Assembly: GCA_944390455.1 (NCBI GenBank)
Contig: CALXPU010000002.1
Location: 92,246 to 156,245 of the forward strand
Direction: 5' to 3'
DNA length: 64,000 nucleotides
Source of the DNA: an uncultured Alphaproteobacteria bacterium
Lineage (GTDB): Bacteria > Pseudomonadota > Alphaproteobacteria > RF32 > CAG-239
Shown: positions 50,976-62,300 of the stretch, piece after piece
Layout: each line of letters starts with the position of its first letter
How positions within the stretch are numbered: the first letter of the stretch is position 1
Translations under genes and position numbers: made by a program
Notes under the pieces: generated by a model
Database searches by the model: none
What the model was told of the DNA's origin: nothing
Seen by the model: the letters and a program-made list of their open reading frames with translations, nothing else

Positions 50976-53071
50976 TAGCTTTTCCTTTGCGGGTTAGGGG
51001 TTAATGTTTGCAATAGTTTGTTTATGTTACTGAAATCATCTACGTTTGGATAGCGATTGTCAATATTAAACGTATATATATATGCTTTTTTGTTGGCAAA
51101 ATCTTTGCTGTTCTGTTCAAGTTCAGGGTTCTTTTGTAGATAACTCTTATAATCTTCGGTTTCTTTAATCTTGTTTTTTAACAGTCCGCTACGACGAGAG
51201 AACATGTTGTAGTAGTAGATTATCAGATAAACCGTTAGCATTTGAACAATGGTATAGAATAGAGAACTGTATATGCTCAAAATACCACCTATCCAGACTA
51301 AGCCGAGAATTAAAAATGTTTTTAGGGTGTAACGCCATAGTTTCTTTTTCGGATTGACGTTAATGAAGATTATCATATACGGGAATAGCATGAGCGTGAA
51401 AGAACTTAAAATACTAAAACTATTCCACGGGTTGATGGCTAATAATGCGCCCCCGATTGTTCCACAGAGAAGCATACCAATACTGAAAGCTAGGTATAAA
51501 GCATTTAATTTCAATTTGAAAATGTGAATTTGCTTATAGGTGTTATACTTGAGATAATTGTATGCGCGTTTTAACTTTAAGGAAGATTCCGCTCCTTCTT
51601 TTAAAGTGGTTTCTTGTCCGGGATACAATATATTTATTAGGCGTTGTTCGGTTTTGGATAATTTTTTCAGATTATCACTTTTTTTGATTAAAACGACTTG
51701 TTCGCCATTGTTACGTAATTCCAATATGTTTTTAGCGCATAAATTAAGAATTTCGGCACCCAGAGAGGTTTTGTCATAGGTGTTTGCGTTTAACATACGA
51801 TATATTGCAGGGGTCTTTTTCAAATATGCTCTGGTCTTATCTTTGTTGCGACGAATTTGCTCAAATGAAATACGGTACGATAACAATATGGCAAGTAAAG
51901 CAAAGAGAGCAAATAGGTTTGCACCGTAATCATGTATAAACCATTGGTATTTTTTAGAGAAGTCGGGCGCAAGTAATGTCCCTTTTTCCATTGTTAAAAA
52001 TAAATGTACGTCTTCGCCTACGCCTAAAGCGTTTGTGTCTGCAAAGCCTAGGGCGTTTGGTGCCAAAGTGGTGATTGATACACGATTGCGATCTAGACCT
52101 TGTTTGGTGCTGGCAATAGCATTTTGGGCAATAAAGGTTTTGTTTTCAGGTAAGTAAACAATTGCATTGGCTGAACCGACAACGTTCTTTAAGGTTTTGG
52201 CGGTGATGTCCCAATATAATTCGTCAAAGTTGTCGTAATACCAAACGGCTCTGTCTATAAAATATCTGAAGCGATATGTGTAAATGCCTGTTGGTAGATT
52301 TAACGGTTCTTTCGGTTCTATGTGTAAATAGTTACCGATTTCGGTTATTTTGTAAGGATATTCTTCTCCATTGATGGTAACAGATTTTAGCGTGATGTCT
52401 GTGCGGCGTTTGTCACCATTTCTGGAGTAATTGTATTTTGGTAAAATACGGAAAAATCCGTATGGGAAACTCTCGTTGTTGGAAATAAACGTAAATTCTT
52501 CAGTAACTTGTAATAAACCGGTGGGTTCTATGCGGATTGTGGTTAGCACATAAGGAAAATGTTCATCTGCGGGGGCTAGAATCTCTCGTTCATCAGATAG
52601 TTTTACTTTAACATAAGGGAAATCCGGTACAAAAGGCTTATCTTCTTTAACTTGTTCTTTTAAGCGGTAAAATGTACCTTGCAGTTCAACATCTTGGTTA
52701 ATGGTTTCATCCATGTTGCCGGCTTTTTGCATGCTGTCTTGATAAATTTTTTCGTATGCGGATAAGGTGTTTTCTTCCTTTTTAAGAGCGTTGACATCTA
52801 TGATGCTGGTTGTTGAAGGGGTTGATAATTCGTCTTTGCTTACTTCTGCTTGTGTGATTATGGATAAGCGTTTTTGAAGGTATTTTCTGACATCTTGCGG
52901 ATTTTGCAAATCAGGAAATTCATTATATAACTTTTTCATCTCGTTAAGACGAACATTAGGGTCTATCGCCATGGTGGTTTGTCTTTCGGCAATACTGTTT
53001 ACACCGGCATTGGCGACGAACGGCTGGACAATGATAAATGTTATCAGAAAATACTTAAAAAAGCTCTTCAT
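50975..53071 (-). CDS. DUF2207-like membrane protein
   Basis: Signal peptide 1-22 (cleaved after FVANA). A linker with charged helices (to about residue 165) precedes a large extracytosolic beta domain (about 165-370) with the DUF2207 pattern: [40 protein letters not shown] and [12 protein letters not shown]. Membrane helices follow at about 380-400, 520-560 and 570-620, with cytosolic helical parts between them. The Gly-rich tail often seen in this family is missing. The function of DUF2207 proteins is not known to me. It is coupled to rfbA, which suggests a link to surface polysaccharide. Confidence 0.82.
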   Translation of the reverse strand: MKSFFKYFLITFIIVQPFVANAGVNSIAERQTTMAIDPNVRLNEMKKLYNEFPDLQNPQDVRKYLQKRLSIITQAEVSKDELSTPSTTSIIDVNALKKEENTLSAYEKIYQDSMQKAGNMDETINQDVELQGTFYRLKEQVKEDKPFVPDFPYVKVKLSDEREILAPADEHFPYVLTTIRIEPTGLLQVTEEFTFISNNESFPYGFFRILPKYNYSRNGDKRRTDITLKSVTINGEEYPYKITEIGNYLHIEPKEPLNLPTGIYTYRFRYFIDRAVWYYDNFDELYWDITAKTLKNVVGSANAIVYLPENKTFIAQNAIASTKQGLDRNRVSITTLAPNALGFADTNALGVGEDVHLFLTMEKGTLLAPDFSKKYQWFIHDYGANLFALFALLAILLSYRISFEQIRRNKDKTRAYLKKTPAIYRMLNANTYDKTSLGAEILNLCAKNILELRNNGEQVVLIKKSDNLKKLSKTEQRLINILYPGQETTLKEGAESSLKLKRAYNYLKYNTYKQIHIFKLKLNALYLAFSIGMLLCGTIGGALLAINPWNSFSILSSFTLMLFPYMIIFINVNPKKKLWRYTLKTFLILGLVWIGGILSIYSSLFYTIVQMLTVYLIIYYYNMFSRRSGLLKNKIKETEDYKSYLQKNPELEQNSKDFANKKAYIYTFNIDNRYPNVDDFSNINKLLQTLTPNPQRKS

Positions 53072-53212
53072 ATCTTTTCTTTCAAGTTGCGGTCACTCTT
53101 ATTTTGTGGTATCAGCATAAATATGTTTTACTATAATGACAAGTAGTTAATTTTTTTAAAAGGGGATAACTCTTTATTCGCGTTTCTTACGCATAAAATG
53201 GGAGATTTTGAT

Positions 53213-53968
53213 ATGGTCAACGAGAGTGTAAATAATTGTAGAAATGAAGCAGCCGCCATTATTTTGGGTGCCGGTAAAGGAACACGTATGAAATCCGATT
53301 TGCCGAAAGTGATGATGCCGGTGCATGGAAAACCTATGATTAAACATATTATAGAAACGCTTACATCTATGAAAATACAGAAAATTGTTACGGTTATTTC
53401 GGCTGATGGTGAATTGGTGAAAAAAGAAGTTGCTCCATATCAAACCGTTGTGCAGGCAGAACAGCTTGGTACAGGACATGCTGTTAATTGTGCAAAATCT
53501 GTATTGAATGGTTTTGATGGACCGGTTTTAATTGTTTTTGGCGATACGCCATTGATTACCGCAAAAACTTTTCAGAAAACTATTGATAAAATCCGAGAAG
53601 GTTTTGCCGTGGTGGTTTTGGGATTTAAGCCAGAGGATCCGGCACGCTATGGTCGTCTTGTAATGGATGGTGATGAACTTACGGAAATTGTAGAATTTAA
53701 AGATGCAACCGATGAACAGAAAGCTATAAATTTTTGTAATTCCGGCTGTATGGGATTTGACGGAAGATATTTATTTGAGATTTTAAGTCGAATCGGTAAT
53801 GAAAATGCTGCTCATGAATATTATCTTACAGATGCAGTTAAAATTGCCAGACAGTTGGGGCTGAAATGTACGGCTATTGTCGGTGATTCTAAAGAAATTG
53901 CCAGCGCTAATACGCGTGAGGAATTGGCTCAGTTGGAAGAATTTTATAAGGATAGAGAAAATTGGTAA
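53213..53968 (+). CDS. Single-domain GlmU-like nucleotidyltransferase
   Basis: The sequence matches the N-terminal uridylyltransferase half of GlmU: AAAIILGAGKGTRMKSDLPKVM (signature L-x-x-G-x-G-T-R-M), QAEQLGTGHAVN (the Q-x-x-x-x-G-T-x-H segment) and VFGDTPLI (metal Asp). Also present are RYGRLVMD, EIVEFKDAT (E-K/F-D-A region), NSGCMGFDG and NAAHEYYLTDAV (the N-E-Y-Y/K-L-T-D segment). The C-terminal left-handed helix with acetyltransferase activity is absent, so the protein ends at about 251 aa. It may make UDP-GlcNAc with a separate acetyltransferase. I chose ATG 53213 after GGGAG. Confidence 0.82.
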   Translation: MVNESVNNCRNEAAAIILGAGKGTRMKSDLPKVMMPVHGKPMIKHIIETLTSMKIQKIVTVISADGELVKKEVAPYQTVVQAEQLGTGHAVNCAKSVLNGFDGPVLIVFGDTPLITAKTFQKTIDKIREGFAVVVLGFKPEDPARYGRLVMDGDELTEIVEFKDATDEQKAINFCNSGCMGFDGRYLFEILSRIGNENAAHEYYLTDAVKIARQLGLKCTAIVGDSKEIASANTREELAQLEEFYKDRENW

Positions 53969-54408
53969 AGACAATTAAAGAATATTGGTTTGGAATACTC
54001 TTATGCACGTTATCGGCGATATTTTTGGTTTTTGTTGCTATTGTTGCGGCGGCTCCGCATGATGATTTAAAAATGCGTGGATTTGCGCCTTGTACTTTTC
54101 AAATGGCATATGACCTGAATTTATATTCAACGCAAAGCGATATTGCTGGAGTATTGGGCTCAATTGCCGAAAGCTATGTTTGTTATGCAGCCGTAATGGG
54201 GGAAGGGGTTAAGTTATGGCTTAACGGAAAACAGCCTACCCCGTGGGCAAATTATTTCTTTGAACCGGAGACGCTTAAAGTACCTGAAGAAATGAGCGAA
54301 CCTTTTTCAGAAGAATTGCTTAAGGCTAATCGTTTAGACGATGAGGAAGAGGAGCAGGATATTTTTGAAAATTATCAGGAAAATCAAAATAGGGAGACAG
54401 ATAAATGA
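53962..54408 (+). CDS. Small membrane-anchored hypothetical protein
   Basis: Starts at TTG 53962, overlapping the stop of the nucleotidyltransferase, with GGATAGAG upstream; the next in-frame ATG would remove the membrane helix. One N-terminal helix (about residues 9-31) is followed by a region with two Cys (RGFAPCTFQMA and SYVCYAAVMG) and an acidic C-terminus (DDEEEEQDIF). Its stop overlaps the pepF start by four bases (ATGA). No family is recognised. Tight coupling on both sides shows that it is translated and belongs to the same operon. Confidence 0.75.
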   Translation: MVKTIKEYWFGILLCTLSAIFLVFVAIVAAAPHDDLKMRGFAPCTFQMAYDLNLYSTQSDIAGVLGSIAESYVCYAAVMGEGVKLWLNGKQPTPWANYFFEPETLKVPEEMSEPFSEELLKANRLDDEEEEQDIFENYQENQNRETDK

Positions 54409-56186
54409 GTGATGAGAAAATGCCTGAATGGGATTTGTCTGAGTATTATAAAGGAACAGACGATAAACAAATTGATAAAGATATAAAAAAATATGCTCAA
54501 TTAGCCGCTGCGTTTGCAAAGAAATATAAAGGTAAGGTGGCAGCACTTGATGCGAAAGCTTTTGTTGCGGCATTAAAAGAAATTGAAGATATTAGTAAAT
54601 TGGGATCAAAATTGGGCGGTTTTGCTTATTTGAATTCTACAACCAGACTTATGGATGCAAAAGCATCGGCTTTGTATCAAAAGGTTTCTGAGGCTTTGAG
54701 CGAGGCTGGAACGGATTTGCTTTTCTTTGGTTTGGAATATAATAAAATGGATGAAAAAGCCATTCGTAAATTGGAAGAAGATAAAGAGGTTAAAGTTTAT
54801 GCTCCTTATTTGAAGAGAGTTCGTAAATTTAAACCTTATGAACTTTCTGAAGATGTTGAAAAAACACTGCTTGAAAAAGATGTTACCTCCGGTTCTGCTT
54901 GGGTTAGACTTTATGAAGAATCTATGGCTCGTTTGTCTTATGAAGTGGATGGCAAAAAGTATAATGATGCGCAAATCGGCCGCTTATGCTTGAGCCCTGA
55001 TGCGGAATTGCGTGCAAAGGCAGGAAAAGAAATTAATAAAGTGTCTAAAGATAACAGCTTTAGTGTTTGTTATATCTACAATATGATTATGAAAGATAAA
55101 GCGGTGGAAGATAAAAAACGTGGCTTTAAATTGCCTATGTCTGCCAGAAATCTTTCTGAAGAAGTTAGCGACGAAACGGTTAATGCTTTGGCGCAGACCG
55201 TACGTGATAACTATAAAAATATTGCATGGCGTTTTTATAAACTTAAGGCTAAACTGTTGGGCGTAGATAAAATCCAATATTGGGACAGAAACGCACCGTT
55301 GCCTATAGAGGATGATCGCTCATATACTTGGGATGAAGCGGTACAAACCGTACTTAAGGCTTATAATGAGTTTTCTCCGAAACTTTATAATGTGGCAAAA
55401 GAGTTTTTTGAAAATCCATGGATTGATGTTGCTCCTAAAGATGGTAAAAGAAGTGGCGCATTTTGTTCGGGACCGTTGGTTGAAGAACATCCGTTTTTGA
55501 TGCTTAACTTTGTTGGGAAACGTAATGATGTGCTTACATTGGCTCACGAACTCGGACATGGATGTCATCACCAATTAAGACGTAAAAACGGAACACTTAA
55601 TGAAACGACACGAATGACAACAGAAGAGGTGGCTTCTGTGTTTGGAGAAATGCTTGTTTTTCAATCTATGCTCAATAATGCTAAATCTGATGATGAGAAA
55701 ATTTCTCTGTTGGCAATGAAAATCAATGATATGATTAATACGGCTATTCGTCAGATTGCTTTTCACTTCTTTGAAACGAGAGCTCATGATGAACGTCAAA
55801 ACGGAGAACTTTCTTCTGAACGCTTAAATCAAATTTGGCTTGAGGAAATGAAAGAGAGTTTGGGGCCATCAGTAGAGGTTGATGAAAATTCTGCTTATAT
55901 TTGGGAACAGGTAGGACATTTCTTCTTCTTGCCGTTTTATGTTTACGCTTATTCTTTTGCTGATTGTGTGGTTAATTCTCTCTATTGGCTGAAACTTCAG
56001 AACAAAGTTGAGAATTTTGAAGATAAGTATTTGGAATTACTCTCTAAAACAGCTATAGGCGATTATAAAGAGATTTTTGCGCCATTTAACCTTAATCCCG
56101 AAAGTCATGATTTTTGGCAGGGTGGATTGAACCTGATTAGCTATTACCTTGACCAAATGGAAGAGCTAGTTAATAAAAAGGGATAA
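54405..56186 (+). CDS. pepF: Oligoendopeptidase F (M3 family)
   Basis: Zinc metallopeptidase cleaving medium-size peptides in the cytosol. The active site is LAHELGHGCHHQL (HExGH with zinc His residues) with the downstream Glu ligand in EVASVFGEMLVF. The N-terminal helical cap and PepF/TIGR02290-like segments are present (WDLSEYY at the start, YWDRNAPL, GKRSGAFCSG, YVYAYSFADCVV). The length of 593 aa is normal. It is coupled by a 4-base overlap to the small membrane protein and is followed by a terminator. Confidence 0.94.
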   Translation: MSDEKMPEWDLSEYYKGTDDKQIDKDIKKYAQLAAAFAKKYKGKVAALDAKAFVAALKEIEDISKLGSKLGGFAYLNSTTRLMDAKASALYQKVSEALSEAGTDLLFFGLEYNKMDEKAIRKLEEDKEVKVYAPYLKRVRKFKPYELSEDVEKTLLEKDVTSGSAWVRLYEESMARLSYEVDGKKYNDAQIGRLCLSPDAELRAKAGKEINKVSKDNSFSVCYIYNMIMKDKAVEDKKRGFKLPMSARNLSEEVSDETVNALAQTVRDNYKNIAWRFYKLKAKLLGVDKIQYWDRNAPLPIEDDRSYTWDEAVQTVLKAYNEFSPKLYNVAKEFFENPWIDVAPKDGKRSGAFCSGPLVEEHPFLMLNFVGKRNDVLTLAHELGHGCHHQLRRKNGTLNETTRMTTEEVASVFGEMLVFQSMLNNAKSDDEKISLLAMKINDMINTAIRQIAFHFFETRAHDERQNGELSSERLNQIWLEEMKESLGPSVEVDENSAYIWEQVGHFFFLPFYVYAYSFADCVVNSLYWLKLQNKVENFEDKYLELLSKTAIGDYKEIFAPFNLNPESHDFWQGGLNLISYYLDQMEELVNKKG

Positions 56187-56208
56187 AGACTTAGGTATAG
56201 ATGAAAAG

Positions 56209-56238
56209 GGCTCTCGGCCAAAGTCGGGAGCTTTTTTT
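56209..56238 (+). terminator. Terminator after pepF
   Basis: GGCTCTCGG / CGGGAGC hairpin and seven T. Its right half begins a block repeated at the end of the window (63900). Confidence 0.82.
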
Positions 56239-56325
56239 ATGTATAGAGAGGGAAGAAGATGCAAATAAAGCCAAGCAATTAGAGCTTGGCTTTATTTTTT
56301 TGTTTGAAGTTCAGGCTAGAACTTG
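56220..56325. repeat. Direct repeat, copy 1 (autotransporter 3' flank)
   Basis: From the right half of the pepF terminator to the last codons of the autotransporter, this block recurs at 63900-64000 with essentially one difference, a 5-base shortening (GTATAGAGAG against GACAG near 56241). It contains the terminator hairpin of the autotransporter gene. Confidence 0.92.
56263..56297 (-). terminator. Terminator of the autotransporter (bidirectional)
   Basis: AAATAAAGCCAAGC / GCTTGGCTTTATTT perfect 14-bp stem with a 7-base loop, 19 bases after the autotransporter stop. The identical hairpin occurs at 63938-63972. Confidence 0.92.
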
Positions 56326-59300
56326 TACTTGACGCCTAAGTCAAAGAGCTGAGGATCGTTCTTTTGAATGAGGTAGTTGTACTTTGCATACAAGGAGATG
56401 TCTTTGTATTCGTAGTCAACGGCAGCCTCTAAAACGGCTCTGTCTCTTTGGTACAAGTTTGCGTAGTCGTTGATGTAATACCAACCGTTTGCACCGTTAT
56501 GTTGTGCTTGTATCTTATCGTACGGGGTTGCAAACTCGTGGTAGTAAACACCACCAATCTTGAAGCCAAGTTTGCCGTATTTCTCCATCTTGACGTTTTT
56601 CTTCAAGAATAAGCCGACACCGCCCTCTACGGAGAGGTTGTTGGTGCGTTTGGTTCTTAAGCCTTCAGAACCTTCGTCAAAGCCTTCTTCGCTGTAACCT
56701 AAGGCATTTAACATCAACGCAGGTTCTAATTCGGCAAAGCCGTTCAAATCTATGGTGTAACGTAATTCGTTGGTTAAGCCATAGAAGATGTCGGTTATAT
56801 CGGAATCTCGTTCTGAACCGCGGTCATATTCACCCCAGCCGTAACCTACGCTTGCAATAGAAGCTAAACGTAAATTGTCGCTGAATTTATGTAAATACGG
56901 AACGAAGATATTGACAATATTCAAGTCACGATCGCCACCATCGTCATAGCTGGTTGACAGTTTCGTGTAACCAATACCTAAACCTAAGCGGTTCTTGTTG
57001 TTTAGACGTTTATCGCCAAAGGTATACATGGAGTTTGAACTCAAATCATATCCTGACAATAAGCCTTTGCTGTCGGTTTCAAGATTGTAATTATCATATC
57101 CGGCAACCACACGATAAGGCTCATCGCTCGGTTTTAATATTGTATCGGCCATATTACGATTTAAGCTACGAATTACTTGGAAGTTCTCGTCGGCAAAGTT
57201 TAACATCGTGTTTAGACCGGCTTGGTCGGCAATGTTAGACTGTGTGGATTGCTCGTCGCCGGCGCCTTTAATCTCGTCAAACATACCTTCCAGATTTCCA
57301 TCTTTGTAGTTTTGTTCCAAATATGAACTTAAAGATGCGTTATCGGTGAACTCGTTGAAGTTACGACGATTCATAACGACATCATAGCTGCCATCCGCAT
57401 TCTGTTGCTTATTTGCAGTAAACAAAGCAGATTCAGAAGCTAATTCTAGTCCGTCGGTGTCGCTGACTTGTAAACTGCCTTCTTGGATATAGGTGTCTTG
57501 GTTGCCGCCCATAACGGTTGAAGTACCGACGTTTAATTCGCCCTCTAGGCTTTCTGCTTCATAGACACCGCCGTCTTCTAAGTATATCTTACCATCCATC
57601 GCATTCAAATCTGCGGCGCCACTGAAGGCCATGCGGCTGTAGTTATGTAATTCTGCTCCATTTAAGGTTATACCGCTTTGTCCTTCTTTAACTTCGCCGT
57701 TAATCGTAATGGTACCATAGTTGTTGACTTTGGCGTCAAGCGCATTTTGGTCAATATATATACCATGGGCTTGACCATTTTCATCGGAGTTAACGGTTAT
57801 GCTTGCGCCTTCTTCGTTGGTTACAGTTGTGCCTGTACCATCTTTTACATAGATACCGTATGCGTTTTTGCCTTCAACGGAAATGTCCCCGCTGTTGGTT
57901 ATTGTGTTTTGGCCTTCGCCATAGATACCATATGCGTTTTCGGCATTACCGGTAATCTCAATGGTGCCGGCATTGGTTATTTTACCGCCAACATTGGTAT
58001 ACATACCGACAGCGTTGCCGCCATTGTAGCTGTGTATCTTTATGGTTGCTCCGGTCTCATTGGTTACAGAGCCGCTTGATGCTCCATACATGCCGTATGC
58101 CGTGCCGCTGCCATAGTGGTTCAGTTCAATACTGCCGGTTGTGCCGGTAACTATATTCGTACCGTTTTCTATGCTTGCTGTATCTTTCATACCATAGCCG
58201 TCTTCGCTACCTGTAATGTCTTGATTGATGGCGGTTTGGTTTGAACGAATGATGTTATTTACAGACATTCCACCAGCACTTACACAATCGTAGTTTTCTA
58301 ATTGGTAGCCATCTTTACATTGTGCAATAGCATATTTTCCGTTACAAGTTGTTGTTTCGCAAGATTTAGCGGTTGATGGACAACTTGAGAATTTGTACTT
58401 GTTATCACAAGCACAAGTGTTTCCAGCATCAACATATCCGTGACTTGAGTCGCATCCTGTCTTGTAGTAACATTTACTTGTGCTGTCTTGTCCGCATATC
58501 ATTCCGGTTGGGCAAGTGGTAAATCCAGTAGAGTTGTTACAGCTGTAGCTACAAATTTCACATTCTTGGTTACCGCTATATGAATCGGTACCTGTTGCTG
58601 TTCCGCTGGCGTAACTGTTGCCTGAGCAACTTGGATTGATGCTACCGGTTGAGCAAGATTTAGCTTCGCATTTACCGCAAGTCTTTCCACCAGAAGTTCC
58701 ACTGCTGCTGAATTTCCATCCGTTTATACCCGTACTACCGCAGTCTGATACGCTTTGGTAAGAAGTGCTGTATCCGCTTGGGCAATTTGATGCAGAGTTA
58801 CGTTTCCAACAACCAGAGCCACTGAAGCTTTCTGTACAATTATATCCGCCCTCTTGGCATGAACTTTGGCTGGTATATGGATACTCTGAAGAACATCCGG
58901 TCTTTTGATAGCATTGGATTGGACTACTAATTGTGCTACAAGTATATCCGGTTGGGCATGAACCAGAATTCCAACCGCTTGCGCATGAGTATGTGCATTT
59001 GTAACAAGTCTTGTCACCAACAGTGGTGGTTGATTGACTAAATGTGTATCCTGTGCCACCTGAACATGCTGTTTCGCTAGGATATTCTATAGGACATGAT
59101 TGGGAACCAGTACGACGGTAACAAGTCTGTCCGTTTTCCCTTACGCTTGTGCAGGTATAACCACCTGATGTACAAGAGCTATTGTCACTGTAGCCTGTTG
59201 TTCCGTTACAAGTGTATTCGCAAGTGTAACACTGTGAGTTACCAGCATAATTTGAACTTGCAACTGCTGTTCCCTTTGTGTATGTTCCTTGAGTACAGGT

Positions 59301-62300
59301 TTGGCTGGTGCTGCTATCACCAGGGCAAGTCTTGGCTTTACATTCGTTACATTTTGTATCGCCTGCATAGTCCACAGTTGTCATTGTCCAACCGTTTGCA
59401 CCACTAGTGCCGCAGTCTGTTACTGAAGTTATTGAGGTTGAACCCGTATCGCAGGTTCTTGGAGTACATACGCCACAAGCGCTATCTCCGGAATATCCGT
59501 TTGTTGTAAAATCCCAACCTTCTGGATTTGCGCCGTCTCCGCAGCTGTTAACGCTTGTATTTGATGTTGAGCCTGTTTCACAAGATTTTGGTTCACATTT
59601 ACCGCAAACTTTTCCTCCGGATTGACCATTTGAACTGTATGTCCAGCCTTCCGGATGAGATTTTCCAGTACAATTTTCTAATCCTTGAGTGTAGCCATCA
59701 GGACATTGAGAAGGGGTGCCTCTTAACCAACAAGTTTGACCATTTTCATATACTTGAGAGCAAGTGTAACCACCGGTTTGGCAAGTGCCTTGATCTGAAA
59801 AAGCGGTTGTCCCGTTACAAGCATAGGTACATGCATAGCATGCTTCTTCTCCATGATAGCCTGTTGTGTTTTGGCTTACAATTTTGGTATATGTTCCTGC
59901 TTTGCATATTGTGGTAGTTGAGCCTTTCGGACAATCTTTCATTGTACATTTTCCGCATACGGCATCACCTGCAAAACGTGTTTCATCTTGGTCATAAGTC
60001 CATCCTTCAAGTTTACCGCATGATGCAGCGTTCGGATAGGCTGTGCTGTAACCACTGTTACAAGTTAATTCAGAGCAGATACCACATTTTAAGGTGCCGG
60101 ACATTCCACTTGAAGTGTAACTCCATCCCTTTGAACCGGTGTCTCCGCAGTCATCAACACTTTGATATTGAGTGGAACCAGTTTCGCATTGTTCGGGCTC
60201 TCCTCTCAGCCAGCATGTGATGCTATGATTGGTTACAGAAGTACATTGGTAACTACCATTATTGGTACATTCATTTTCTGTGGTGTAATAATTTGATGCG
60301 CAGGCATAACTACATGTTAAACATGGTGTATTGCCATTGTAGTCGCCATTTTCTTTCTGGGTTAGGGTAAATCCTGTTCCTGCTGGTTCGCATGTTGTTG
60401 TTCCTGTATCGCATTGTAAAGCGACACATTTACCGCAAGATTCGCCGCCAGATTGTCCGTTTGTTTCAACTTTCCAACCCGCTGCACCGCCTACACCGCA
60501 ATCTGTTGGATCTTGTATTGCGGTATCATAACCTGTTGGGCATTTTTCGCTACCGCTTCTTTTCCAGCAACCAGAACCAGAAGCACTTTCTGTACAAGTG
60601 TAACCACCGTTTTCACAAGTTGTTTGGTCTGTGAAAGGATAATCACTTGGGCATTTTGCATCTAGGTAACATTTGCCGCTGTTATCAGGTAAAGTGATTT
60701 CGTTTGTACAAGTTTTTCCACTTGGGCAAGAGCCTGAATTCCAGCTACTTGCGCATGAATATGTACATTTGTAGCAAGTCTTGTCACCGACAGTTGTTTG
60801 ATCTTGACTGTATGTGTAACCCGTGCCACCAGAACATGGTGTTGTATCCGGATATCCGGCCGGACAATCTTCTGAACCACTACGGCGATAGCAGGTTACG
60901 CCGTTTTCTTCAACCGTTGTACAGATGTATCCTCCTGTTTGGCAGATGTCTTGGCTGGTATATCCTTGAGTGTTGTTACATTTATATTCGCATGTATAGC
61001 ACTGTTCGTCACCGGCATAATTTGAGCTGGCAACAGCTGTGCCGCTTGTGTAGGTTCCGGTTTTACATGTTTGGCTTGTTGAACTGTCTGTTGGACAGCT
61101 TTTAGCTGTGCATTTACCGCAAACTTTTCCGCCGGATTGACCATTTGATGTGAAGTTCCAACCATTGGCTCCAACACTACCGTCTCCACAATCAGCTACG
61201 CTTTGATAATCGGTTGAAAATCCTGCAGGGCATTGTTCATCTCCTGTTCTCTTCCAACAACCAGAACCAGGAGCACTTTCTGTACAAGTGTATCCGCCTG
61301 TTGTACAAGTGTTTTCATCAGTATAAGGATAATCGCTTGGACATTGTGCATTACGGTAACAAGTTCCACTACTATCCGGTAAAGTTATTTCTTCACAAGT
61401 CTTACCAGCCGGACATTTGCCTGCAGTCCAGCCTGATGCACAGGAGTAAGCGCATTTGTAACAAGTGGTGTCGCCAACTTGTTGTGAAGTCTCGGAAGTT
61501 GTGTAACCGTTTCCGCTTGGCGTGCAAGGTTCTTCACTTGGATATTCTATCGGACATTTTTCTGATCCGGTACGACGATAACAGGTTTGACCGTTTTCGC
61601 TAACACTCGTACAAATATATCCGCCAGCTTGGCAAGTTCCTTGGTCTGCAAAGGCGGTTGTATTGTTACATTTGTATTCGCAAGTGTAGCACTGTTCGTC
61701 GCCGGCATAGTTGTCACTGGCGACAGCAGAGCCGCTTGTGTAGGTTCCGTCGGAGCATGTCGGATTTGTGCTACTGTCTGTCGGGCATTTTTTTGCTGTA
61801 CATTTACCGCAAACTTTTCCACCGGATTGCCCGTTAAAGGTGAAATCCCAACCGTTAGCTCCAACACTGCCGTCTCCACAATCAGCTACGCTTTGATAAT
61901 CGGTTGAAAATCCTGCAGGGCATTGTTCATCTCCAGTTCTCTTCCAACAGCCAGAGCCAGGGGCACTTTCTGTACAAGTGTATCCGCCTGTTGTACAGGT
62001 TGCTTCACTGGTATATGGATAGTCTGTTGGGCATTGTGCATTACGATAGCAGGTTCCACTATTATCCGGTAAAGTTATTTCTTCACAAGTCTTACCAGCC
62101 GGGCATTTGCCTGCAGTCCAACCTGATGCACAGGAGTAAGCGCATTTGTAACAAGTGGTGTCGCCAACTTGTTGTGAAGTCTCGGAAGTTGTGTAACCGT
62201 TTCCGCTTGGCGTGCAAGGTTCTGCACTTGGATATTCTATCGGACATTTTTCAGATCCGGTACGACGATAACAGGTTTGACCGTTTTCGCTAACACTCGT

